From positions 62,001 through 126,000 of the forward strand of contig JAALGZ010000013.1 in assembly GCA_015227615.1 (NCBI GenBank): 64,000 nucleotides of DNA, written 5' to 3'. Each line of letters begins with the position of its first letter. The first letter of the stretch is position 1. Source of the stretch: Labyrinthula sp. Ha (taxonomy: Eukaryota; Sar; Bigyra; Labyrinthulida; Labyrinthulaceae). Position numbers and translations under genes: made by a program. This document shows positions 11,801 to 22,331 of this stretch, one piece after another. The notes beneath the pieces were generated by a model. It saw only the letters and a list, made by a program, of their open reading frames with translations, did not search any database and was not told the DNA's origin.

Positions 11801-13899
11801 ACTGCGTAGTTCTTAACTTGAACCTCGTGTCATAACATTATCTCTTTCCGATACATTGCTTAGGGGAAGTTCTGTAATTATATATCTTTTAACAGTTGAG
11901 CTATGACATGGTCCTGTTTGACACCAACAACAAATAGTACATAACCCACTACATGCAATAGAATACATAAACAGAAAACAAATAAATAAGTTCAATCAGT
12001 CAGCATACAAACTGCTCAGTAACCAATATAACTCAAACACCTCTATGGCCACTTCGAGAACTATAGGAAAACTCGGATATGGAAGCATATTCAAAAACAA
12101 ATTTACTGGATTATAAACATCTACTCTGCCTTCATCGGCAAGCGGATTTGACAATGTATAGAAAGTTAAAGAACCACCAAGTTGATAGTGCAGAGAAATA
12201 ACATGACAACAACAAGAAATGCTCAAAATGGGTAAACAAGGTAACAAATCACATCCTTATATTTATAAAAACTCTTGAAAATCCGAAAAAGATTCATAAC
12301 AACTCATTCACCTTAAAAGCAACATCCAACAGTATTGAAACAAAACCAAAAGACACATCACGTCTAAGTGTACCATCATGGAAACGCAGAATTAGTTATT
12401 TTAATGTACCCCAAAACCTCTACATTATCATCTTTACCACCGTAAAATTCTACTTTAGACACTTCCACTCCTCAAAAACATTGTAAATTTATCATTAAGG
12501 CTAAACTATTAACACACTATAAACAAGAATAAGATCTTGAATTATGCCCCCCCCCCACTCTTTGAAACTGAAACTGAAACTGAACACAGACAGAATATTT
12601 TCATCTTTATTATCAAATTTCTTTGTTCTTATTAACCACAGAGTACACCATGGAAGTATTTTGGATATAATCACTTATTCAAATAAAATGTTGAAGCTTA
12701 CAAGAACCGAAAATTCTATGGATGCTACCAATAGAATGTGAAGTTTTAGAACTTACCAAGAATATGAGGAGTGAAACAGAAGAAAGAAACCAATGCATTT
12801 ATACCAGATTTGCCACACCATAATGGGGATGGAATATTGATACTAGGAGAATATCTTCAATAGTTATTCCCATAGCTATGCACTCACATAGATAATAAGA
12901 AAAAAGTGAGTCTGTGAGATAAAAATTTAGTAGCAACTAAGATCTTGCTAGCTAACTAACTTGCAACAATATTTAGGCATAAAAAATGATAGAATTGTGC
13001 TTCTCTATATCAAGCATGGATTGTCTCGTTATTCTCTGAATTTGAGAGGACACACCAAATACAACGGCAAATTTGCGCTTAGTTTCTCAGATACGCTTGA
13101 TCTCAATATCAGAAAGCTTAGTAACCTTCGTGTTCTTACTGAAAATGTAGAGCCGGATTGTTACAAAATGGCAGCATCGGGCAAGATATGGTAACACAGG
13201 GTGCCAAAGCTATGGCGACGGATGGGTAGCGAACTTTTTGGAAAACCGCACTTGAGTTCAAATCTCACATACTTTATTAGTAAAAGAAATAGATCCTTTA
13301 GTAGCTGATCTCTAGTATTGTAGCATATTGATCAAACCTGGGTTCAGCCATGTCTTGAACTCATAATTTAGATAAAATGAAGAATAGAGAAAAAGATGAT
13401 ATCTAGGCACTTGAAACTCAAACACGTGTTTCTGGCGCCAGTTTCAAGTTGAAAGCTATGTCATCAGAACACAAGGGTTATATGACAGAATCTTGGATCT
13501 GGTTAAGCAAGAAACACTTTCTAATTAAATAGAAGCATATAAAAATATTCTTACAAGAAAGTTATCCGTTACCGTCTTCTCTCATTTAAAGTTTTACAAT
13601 TTCGTTTCTGGCACGAAATTTTTATTTCTTGTACGGAGCAATGTATTGTAGATTCATGCTTCTTAAATTAAAGTCAATTTTATTTCATTACTTTATATTT
13701 GTTTTAGGCTAGCAAAATATGCGCGATATTTTTGCGCAAAGTAATCCATGTATTGCCATTAGAGTTCAATTGTCACACACAGTTAATAAGAACAAAAAAA
13801 ATTAGGATTATGTTTTTTTAGATTTGTATACAGTCAAAATCCTGCATCTTGGTTAAGAGAACTTAGGTATAATAATCTTCTTAGTGGTATACCATTCAG
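11801..13899. other. Stretch without a recognised gene
   Basis: No supportable coding region is visible. It may hold further decayed 3' parts of the two flanking LINE relics, which face each other here. A frame at 12961-13194 (+) has a slightly higher GC content but no recognisable motif. A weak B-box-like sequence follows it at about 13250, as discussed under rejected items. Confidence 0.5.
12547..12585 (+). repeat. Poly-C run followed by TGAAAC tandem repeat
   Basis: A run of about ten C is followed by CACTCT and then four units of the type (C)TGAAAC. This is a simple-sequence locus with no sign of function. The long homopolymer may be miscounted in the assembly. Confidence 0.7.
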
Positions 13900-14506
13900 G
13901 TTTAATTTTTTATCAATAAGAAAATTCTATATTTTACAATATTTCCCAACAACACTACTGTTAGGTGTAATCTTCTAACAATCACTACATACAATTCATT
14001 AAAGATTTTCTTAAAATGGATAGCTAATTGCTCTGGCCTTAGAATACCTTTCCTGTTTTTTCTTCCCCAAAGTATTTTGTTTTTGGTCAATATCTCTATT
14101 AGAGTTCTTTCAATAGTTCTAATAGTATAGACCTTGTGGGAGTAGGGGTACCCTTTAAACAAATACTATCAATACTAAAATAGTATTATCAAATTTATTC
14201 AACTTTTAATATTTTGTAAACTAGCCTATTATTTAAATAACATTCTAGTTTGTTCTCTATATATTAATACATCAAATTATTTTGATACACTTTTTCCTTC
14301 GTGTAGATCCCCCAATTATTTTTACTTGATTTTACACCAGAGAAGTAACAAGTTAAGATAAGTCATATTGGTAAGAAACTATTCTTTGAATAGATTGGAC
14401 TCCAAAACTGACTCCCAGAAGTGGAGATTTTCTGTTAAGTTTTTACTGGTACAACATGTTGATATAGAAGTTTAGGGGAAAAAATACAATTGGGTTATAT
14501 ATTTTG

Positions 14507-14516
14507 CTATAGTTCG
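14507..14516. repeat. Left target-site duplication of MULE copy B
   Basis: CTATAGTTCG is repeated exactly at 17477-17486. A perfect 10 bp duplication fits Mutator-like transposition and defines the element ends to the base. Confidence 0.92.
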
Positions 14517-14699
14517 CGAATAGGTTTTTTTGACTCAGGAGTCAGATACTCCTAATTCTCATTGGCCGAATTTTCAATTGCCCAAAATATTTTTTTTGAA
14601 AAAGTCAAACCAACAAAATCAAGATAAAAAAATTGAAATTTTGACAGCTCCATAATAAAAGACATGACAGGACAAGGCTAGGACCCAGAAAATACCATA

Positions 14700-14770
14700 T
14701 TTTGCAAGGTTTAACAAGATTATACAAGATTGAACAGGATTTTACAAGATTGAACAAGACTATATAAGAG
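14700..14770 (+). repeat. Subterminal ACAAGATT repeats of MULE copy B
   Basis: AACAAGATT/ACAAGATTGAACA units recur five to six times, about 180 bp from the left end. They are the reverse complement of the AATCTTGT repeats in copy A. Confidence 0.65.
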
Positions 14771-14934
14771 GAGAGCAAGGAAACACAAGAAGTATATACA
14801 TTCAACAAAATGGAGTGCAAGAAGCGAGTTAGTAAAGGTCAAAGCTAAATATTCAAGATCATATATAGCTGCTCAGAGGAGTCAAAACTCAATTTTTACT
14901 TCAGCCAATACTCAGGGATTAGGACTATTCAAAA

Positions 14935-15095
14935 AAAAAGGGAGGAGATTTAATATTTATATTTACAAAAAAACAAGTTCAACAAAATATATTTCAAGAA
15001 AACAAGTTCAAGAATTTATATTTCAACAAAATTTTTGAAGATTTTATATTTTAAAAGAAAAGGTTCAAGATTTTTATTTAAAAAGAAAAGTTCAA
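14935..15095 (+). repeat. A-rich degenerate tandem units inside MULE copy B
   Basis: Units of the type AACAAGTTCAA/TTTATATTTCAACAAA repeat several times between the terminal zone and the transposase 3' end. No gene is visible here. Confidence 0.55.
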
Positions 15096-15106
15096 GAATT
15101 AAAACC

Positions 15107-17150
15107 TTACTTATCTGTCAAAAACGTGGTTTGTGAGAACTCCAAAGATGAAACGACGTTTTCTCCATTCACCTTTCTTCTTTTGACCCTCTTCCTTGGC
15201 GACTCAAACATTATCCCACATTCTTCAGAAACTTCATCCAAATCTCCGAAGTCTCCATCTGGGTTTTCCCTTAGCGCAGCGGTCATCTTTAAGACTGCTG
15301 CGTAGCTCTTTTTCCAGCCCTCGTTGCTGCTTTTCGCCTCTTCACAGAGCACTTTGCATGCAGTGAGGAGCTTTGAATATTTAGCTTCCGGCTTTCTTGG
15401 GATGTAAGCTGCGTTCACAGGTGGAACTTTCACCTTGAACTCAATACACCCGCGTGGGCCATCGACTTCTCGCCCCATCTCCCTTAGTGCCTGCTTGAAC
15501 AGAGGATGTTCCTGGTATCTCCACCTCTCTGGAAAATGCTCTGTGCACATGTATTTGATCCTTTTACGATCACAATACCGTGCATAGTGTCGACATGGAA
15601 AACGTTGATTTGTCCAAGTTTCACAAGTGCATGACTGAAGTTTTACCCCTTCCCTTTCAACAACCTTCAGCACATGTTTCATCTTCACTCTCATGTTTAA
15701 ATCACTGACAATTAACTTTTTTGAACTCAACTCTTCAACAATCCAACACGCTCCCATCAACTTCAACTCTTTTGTGAACATTTCATCAGCTTCCTTTGAA
15801 GAATCTTTATCCTCTCGAATCAAATCCTTAGTATTTTTCAAAGTTTTCTCCATGTACTCATCCACATTATTCTCGTGGTGAGTGACAACTTCATCAAGTG
15901 TCCATGTTTTAAGAGAGTTTTTAAATAACCAATTCCTTTGATGGCCGAGTGAAATGATTCAACCCTTTGAGTAGCACTATAAGAGAACGTTAGAAGCTTT
16001 CTACTCATCTCTTAACACACTTTATTTTTCTTTTTCTTTTTTAGGGCAACTTGCTGTGGTTGTTCAGGATATTCAACAAGCATCTTTTCAATAAGCTGAT
16101 CAAGTTCTTTTTCTTCTGAAAAGATTCCAGTGAGAACATTCCCCAAGCTACTTGTAAATTTTATTTTTTTCATCCCTTTTAGGCCAGATGTTGCTGAGCT
16201 CAAGGTGGAAAGAAAATGTTTCCCGCAAAGAACATGACAAGCTCCAAGCTCATCAACTACTGCTTCAAGTGCTCGATTCCCATCGGTCATGATGACTTTT
16301 TCATCCTGAAGACCCAGAAGTTTCAGCCCTTTCACAACCTCTTTACTGGCCTCACTTTCCATCATTGAGCACCCGAAATTTATGGTTGTACGGAAGCAAT
16401 CGATCCCGCAAGGGAACATTGCCACCAACCGTTATCTGCTCCTTCCATGGGTAGTATCCACTTGGATACTATCCCCGTATACTTTTTTTAATTTAGTTTG
16501 TAGGTCTTCTTGAAAGCTGACTCCATTTAGAATAGCTTTGCCTTCCTTGGGATAATCCCAAGTCAGATCAAATCTTCCTCCACGTTCTAAGCACCTTTTC
16601 CCACACGTAATTAACTTTTTATTTTAATTATCTTCGCTAGCGTCAATGCCTTCTTTAGCTTTTTTCATTATTCGTTTTACTAGTTCTTTGTCAAACAAGG
16701 TGCCTGGAAAATTGCGATGTAGAGCTACATCTACCGCTGCAATTCCACTCTCGGCAACTCCTAGGTGTTTAATCATTTTTAATTCTTGACTTGTAAGCTG
16801 TTGTGCATATTTTTTAATTTTTCCTAGTGCTTTTACCTCATGATTGCAGTGATTTTCATTAATTACGACGAAAATGTACTTAGAAGTTTCAAGATTAAGC
16901 TTAATGTTAACTTCAAAAGAGCAATTTTTGTCTAAACTACACTAAATTTTACATCTCTTAAGTCTTTAGCAGTTCCAACCCCACTTAGCAAAGCTAATTG
17001 CCTCGTCAAAGTAGTGAGAAGCACGAATTTTCCACTTAAATCGACCATTGGCAACTCTACTGATCACTTCCAGCATTTTTTCTGACGTAGAATACGTTGC
17101 TGAAGTCCATGTTCCAAGTACTTCTGATTGACTTTGTTCTTCAGGGTCTA
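15107..17150 (-). pseudogene. MULE transposase, broken (zinc motif, DDE core, SWIM finger)
   Basis: Read on the minus strand from about 17150, the gene encodes in order the following parts. First, a C-x5-C ... H-x2-H WRKY/FLYWCH-like zinc motif (CSLDKNC ... NHCNHEV, about 16930-16830). Next the DDE core, with the first Asp in QVDTTHG (about 16460), the second in MTDGNRALEAVVDEL (about 16290) and the Glu in RVESFHSAIKG (about 15950). Last, a SWIM zinc finger with CTCETW ... FPCRH (about 15620-15590) and a basic C-terminus. The catalytic triad survives, but at least four in-frame stops lie upstream of or within the core (two near 16950, one near 16625, one near 16430). A frameshift lies near a poly-A/K tract at about 16030. 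The product would be about 670 residues if whole, usual for MuDR-type transposases. Confidence 0.9.
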
Positions 17151-17225
17151 GAACCTCTGGTTGGAGGCTCGTCCCTTTCGTTTCGTGCTTCTCTATAGTT
17201 TTTGTTCGTAATTTTGTCTTGAAAT

Positions 17226-17420
17226 TTGCCCAAAATATTTGTGTCTGCCCTCTTTAAATTTTCTCGAAGTATGGGATTCACAAATTCTACGCATCGAAAA
17301 TTCAGACGAAGTATGAAAAAATCGCGATTCTGCGTACTGCAAATTTCGTCTATGGGAAATTGCCATTCTGCGCCTCCTTTATTCAGACGAAGTATGATGA
17401 AATTTTTTTTTGGGAAATCG
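17226..17420 (+). repeat. Right subterminal repeats of MULE copy B
   Basis: ATTCAGACGAAGTATGA occurs twice (about 17300 and 17384), with ATTCTGCG-type motifs between. The same motifs lie inside the left end of MULE copy A (about 7620-7740), supporting family identity. Confidence 0.7.
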
Positions 17421-17476
17421 ATCTGACCAATGAAATCGCGAGGAGTATCTGACTCTGGAGTCAAAATATCCGATCC

Positions 17477-17486
17477 CTATAGTTCG
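17477..17486. repeat. Right target-site duplication of MULE copy B
   Basis: CTATAGTTCG is identical to 14507-14516. Confidence 0.92.
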
Positions 17487-18466
17487 ACCACTTTCAATGG
17501 TTCCATTCCATCTAGTCAGCAAAGTGTTATATAGAAAGATGTTGTTTAATGGATTCATTTCTTATGGATTGAATAAAGTTGTGGTTCTACCTTGGAATAG
17601 ATGAAAATGATAAGAAAATTTAGAAATATAATAAGCTCAAATCCCAATAAGTGAGTCTTATTACCGCAACTTCAGATAATTGTGAGCATATTATGAAATC
17701 TTGTTCAAAGTTGCAACTGAAAATATCGACATCGTCAAATGGATTATAAAGCATCAAAACAGGTATGTTACATCGTGATAACATCAAACAGTACCACTAG
17801 TTGCGTGTAAACCCAGCTAAAATACTATGGAAAAATATAACTCGCGTAGACTATCATAGACCGCATTGAGTCTGTGACAATAAAAAAATTAAATCCTTCT
17901 ATTAATTCTAGTTCAACAGTCTCTCTTCAATGTACTTGGCACAACCTTGTCGAAACTCAATAACTCTGAATCACTTAATGATTTATCAAGAACGATTGTC
18001 TTCAGCAAAATATTTCACATCAATAAAATCGCAAATACAATGTGTAGAAATCTCAACGAGCTTGCCATTATAATAACATAGTTCGTCTGTACTCAATTCC
18101 TATAAGAACATCTTTTTCTCGACTTCTTTTTCAATTATAATCTGAAGCTTCTCATTGGTTATAATTCATTCATGGAAGCATTTCAAGATTTTGGATCATC
18201 TTCCATGAAACCCTTCAAATCTCAAAGTTGGCCTTTGCGTTTTAAATACTGTTAATTTACTCTTATAGTTTCTGGGATTATATATGCACTGGGCCTAGAT
18301 CTACCACAATCTTAGCATAGTTACTAGTCCAGTTTAACCTTGACTTTACCATCACTATATCCAAGTGGAGAGTTAGTCTATCACCATGAAGTTTTCTCAT
18401 ACTTTAGAGTAAGTGTCTAATGAGTAGAACTCTATTAATAGTGCTTTAAATTTGCACCTACATGGA

Positions 18467-18490
18467 TGGAGGCTTCTTTTCATAAGCCTC
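18467..18490. repeat. Perfect 8 bp hairpin in LINE copy 2
   Basis: GGAGGCTT and AAGCCTCC flank an 8-nt loop. It lies in decayed LINE sequence upstream of the RT core. No known role; it may be chance. Confidence 0.5.
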
Positions 18491-20539
18491 CAGCAATACC
18501 GATTTCTACAAGGACATCCTCAGTAGATAAGACACCTAAAGTCCACAGTTTGAGAGTAAAATTAAGTAAAAGCGCCCTTATCTTCTGTATTATTTTTATT
18601 AAAAGATGTCTTTATAGAGCTTCATGCAAGGCTCCCGTTTATTATTCCTGGTACGGAGCATTTTCGACATATTAGTATGATTCTTATAATCCTTTGAAAT
18701 ATGTAATCGGTATCTTTTCCATATGCCAAGCAACTACAATAACCACCAAACCATAACGAAAGTTTTACTTACTTAAAATTTATCCCCTGGTATTGACCCA
18801 GTTGTTGCAACAAAGTCAGATCCATAGTTTCTTCCATATTGAGCATAGTTGACGAGTGGTATAGTGGAGAAAAACGAGTCAGAAACCAATCTCCAAAGAC
18901 CTACAGCTTAAAATGCTTTTGAAAGTAGCTATTTAAGTACATTTGGTGTCATGCCACACTAATTAGTTCTGAATAGTGATCGGCATGAAGGTTTAGAGCT
19001 TTGCTTCCATAAGCTAAATCAAGAAGCTTGCCAGCGATGAAACTGCTATATGCACCTTAGTCTGTCTGTATAAACCAGTATAAGCCTCTAACATCCTTTT
19101 ATTAACTTGTTATAGAGCCCTTGAAGTGTCCTTCTCATTAGGTGATTCTTCTTGTATCGATTCTTGTGACTTTATTCTTGAGCATGTAAAAGCTTTCTTT
19201 AAAGAAAGCTTTAAATGAATAATAATTTCGTTGTTGCTCTTTTATGCAAATTGAGAAGGTTTATTCCTTTTCTGCCTTCTGAATTGCATATATTTCATGT
19301 GTCCTTCAGTTTTTATTCTCTTCCACTCTAAAATTAGTTTCTTTAACTTTGTACTATGTTTATGTTCTCCTCATCTGTCCATAGAGTGAAATCTATACGT
19401 TTTGACTTAAGAAATAGTTAAAGTTTAAATACACGAGACCTCATTATTCACCTCAAGTTTATATCTTAATATTCCTTCTTGGGTGCAAACCAGTCTATCT
19501 TGACTACACCATCGGCCTTTGATAGTGTGAAAGATTTTTCTGATGTTTCCTCACACCCTCTGATATAAATACTTCCTTGATTGTTCAAGAAAATTAGACA
19601 GAGTTAAGGCCTTTACTTGGTCAGAATTAAATCATCTATTCTTTTCTACGTATTAAATTCTACCTTCTCTATTTAATGTCTATACAACTCAAGCATTTCA
19701 TAATATTCATCAGCTATATTTGTAAATACAATATCTTCTCGAAAACTAAAGCTTTTTCTTCCTGATTTGTTGGTTGTTTCACGGCTTTTTGCACTTTTCC
19801 AATTGATGTCTTCTTTAGCAAACTTATCTTAGGGATTACACGGGGAAGTATATAAAGTTTCAGTCTTTGAAGTTTGAGGTGAAGAACATCATAGTGTTGG
19901 CACACTAAATGACTAGAATAAATATCTTATACATAGTCGTGAAAGCGCATGTATTTACTAGGTCTTAGCACGATCTATGCAAGACACAGTTCTGGAATTC
20001 ACCAGTGAAGATCAGGCTTCTGCCAAACTCAGTCAAGGTTAGTAGTCTAGGTTTTTTGAAACGAAAAGAACTTTGGAGTTTTAGTATCGTCATCGAATAT
20101 TGAGAAAAACGGTTGTTGACCTTACATAGTGTGCTTAATCTCCCTTGCATAATTCATGGCTCAGAAGAGGCTCAGATGGGATTTTTAAGATTTTTTGTTT
20201 GAATCAACTCTGTACTTTAGCTCTTGCTTTCCTCACACTATACTAACATTTTACTGAGATGTATCTTCCTCAGCAGCAAACTCCAGGTTGCCTAAATGAA
20301 TGACCCATTCGTTGTAATTCTATTAAGCACAGAGTGTAGAGAACAGGGAAATATTTGATTTCTTTCTTTATCTATTGCACCAAACTTCAGTAATAAGAGT
20401 AGAAAGAAACTGGGATAAAGTACAACTGCAATGACAAATACTGAAAAACTATTTTACACAAATAGTCTATTGTTTAAAGAAGACATTGCAAACCAGTAGG
20501 AAAGTTCCTGAAATTTAGTTTTTCAAAACCAAAGTTAAT

Positions 20540-21888
20540 ATGGAATATTTCCCCTCAGAAAAAAGATTACTAGAACTAGCTGATAAACAAGTAAGGTTCC
20601 TTCGTAAATGTCACTTTGCATTCGTGGAAATTCTTAACGAAAGAACATTAACCTTGGAGGGTGAAGAATGTTTTGAAACTCTGGAAGATCCGAAATTTTC
20701 TATATATAGATATTTGGAACTTTGGCTTCCTTTGGTTCTTAAACATTCACAAGAAAAACCCGTAGAGAAGCTGGTTCCTCCTTTGGATATTGCTTGGCTT
20801 TGGCATGTGCATCGCTTGATGCCAACTTCTTATCTAGAGTGCTGCAAAAAAATAGCGTCTAGAAATTTAGAAGATCATATTAAAGCTGAAAATATCTTAG
20901 AAGCAGGTGACGAATATGCAGAGCTATTAGAAACTCTCTTGGAAGGTGATGATATCTCAGATTACAGTGTTAGATTATGGGAGAAAACTTACCCAGATGT
21001 CGGATTCTTTCAATTTAAGCGAGATGAGAAAAAAATGAATCTTAAAATGGAAAGATATGGAAATAATAATCTTGCTACGAAGATTTTAAACTCTAGTAAA
21101 ACTCATAGAGGTTTTCTTTATCAAGTTTCAAGACCATTGTTTCAACAATTTGAAATGTTAAGAATAGCATATGATGACTACTTGAAATTTATTTTACTCA
21201 TAGCTGAAAACAAATTAGAATTTAATGTTCCAAGATATGATATAGATCTAATGTGGCATAGTTATATGACAGGACCACCATTAAGTTACTACAAAAGTTG
21301 TAGAGAGATAATTGGAGCTCATCTTTCACATGATGACTCAATTACAGATCGTTCTGCTGACTCAAAATTAGTCAAATCTTTCAAACAAACTGGATCAAAC
21401 TGGAGACAAAAATATGGTGAAAAATATAATAAAGTGGAAGAGGATACTTAGGAGAACCTCCGGTTAAATATTATTATACGAAAAAAAGTGATTTTGAGAA
21501 TAAAACTTTATCGAGGAGAAATATATTTGAACCACAGATAATTTCTGTGAATATTGTGGAAACTGATGAACAGCCAAAAAAAAGAGAAAGATCTTATACA
21601 GATGTTAGAATTCAGAAGTTAGGTTTAAAACCAGGTGGAGAATATTTTACAATAAAAGAAGCAAGTTGCTGTTTAGGAAGAACAGAATATGAGTACTATC
21701 AGGAACCTGGAGGAAATGAAGCAAAGAAAGTTAGGCTTAGGGAAAATACTCTTGCTAGTGGATATGTTAGAAGTGTAGATCCGAACCTATATATTGGTGC
21801 ATTATGCGGAACTCTAGCAGATCCTGGAGGTGCTCTTGATGGTTGTGAAGGAGATTGTGCAGGTTGTGGAGGAGGTTGTGGTGGATGA
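20540..21888 (+). CDS. GRDP/DUF1399 glycine-rich domain protein, one frameshift
   Basis: The ATG at 20540 opens 303 codons with the DUF1399 signatures PPLDIAWLWHVHRL (residues about 80-93) and PRYDIDLMWHSYM. These are followed by HLSHDD and WRQKYGEKY near the end. Family members (plant GRDP, fungal and protist homologues) are poorly understood and are linked to stress or development. At 21427-21432 the frame breaks: one extra A in the AAA run would continue as SGRGYLGEPP, the expected family pattern. The +1-related frame then stays open for about 150 codons to TGA at 21888. It ends in a Gly/Cys-rich tail (GCEGDCAGCGGGCGG), which is typical of GRDPs. The long clean downstream frame suggests a recent lesion, an assembly error in the homopolymer, or slippage. 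Codons are strongly A-ending, as in the convergent neighbour at 22332. An old LINE starts about 250 bp upstream. Confidence 0.85.
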
Positions 21889-22331
21889 TGTGGATAAGTA
21901 TTATGATACTACTTAAGATAATATACATGTTAAACTTTTAACTTTTGTTCATAAAGATTCTTTATTATTTACCAAGTTAAATAGAAACAACTTCAATTCT
22001 CTGCAATTCAAGAAAATAAGTATTAAATATTTATATATTAAATAAAGAATAAAATATATGAATATAACAATAGTTGTTTATTATAATATTTTTTCTATTA
22101 TCCAAACTATAAGAGTAAATATTCTATAACGAAAGAAAAACAACTTGTAAATAAACTTAACTTACGATGTAATTTATCTTTCAATAAGCACGTGAAATAC
22201 AAAAAAAGTCCAAATGTTGACTGCAAACAAAATAATAAATTTCATGCGCTTTCTTTCTTCTCTACAAGAAAGCCCAAAACAAGAAAATTTTGGTATTGAA
22301 AAGAGATCAAATCCAATGAATAAAACAAATT

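Larger units (their letters stand above)
14517..17476 (-). mobile_element. Mutator-like DNA transposon (MULE copy B) with transposase relic
   Basis: This 2960 bp element is bounded by a perfect 10 bp target duplication. Both ends contain TGACTC.GGAGTCAGATACTCCT followed by CATTGG-type sequence as an imperfect inverted repeat. A broken transposase gene (DDE plus SWIM zinc finger) occupies the minus strand. Subterminal zones differ between the ends. The 14520 end has ACAAGATT repeats and A-rich units. The 17476 end has ATTCAGACGAAGTATGA and GCGCAGAAT-type repeats, the former appearing twice. It is inserted into LINE copy 2 just past the RT catalytic box. The perfect target duplication indicates a younger insertion than MULE copy A. 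Confidence 0.93.
13900..20290 (-). mobile_element. Old LINE (copy 2), APE endonuclease plus RT, split by a MULE
   Basis: Minus-strand fragments follow the near-intact LINE in order. LVNTCAF corresponds to its LVNTYAP (about 19960). A segment near 19500 with SQDRLVCTQ corresponds to SEIDYVITN. RVIFFHSILAGF corresponds to RILFIDFAKAF (about 17850). A segment ending WDLSLLYF corresponds to GDSLSPSIF (about 17640), and HFAD corresponds to the catalytic FADD box (about 17530). After the inserted MULE copy B (14517-17476), the LINE resumes with LNFYINM, corresponding to LTGLKINVS (about 14470), and a 3' segment over the open frame 13902-14162. Many stops and frameshifts are present. Its 5' end is about 250 bp upstream of the divergent GRDP-like gene. 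Limits are approximate. Confidence 0.78.

Noticed and set aside
13206-13271. tRNA- or SINE-like segment with a B-box-like GAGTTCAAATCTC
   Set aside because: Only the T-arm folds; acceptor and anticodon stems do not pair, and no second copy was noticed.
19480-19560. Plus-strand AFDSVKDF resembling an RT motif
   Set aside because: The same stretch is explained on the minus strand as the endonuclease part of LINE copy 2; neighbouring plus-strand RT motifs are absent.
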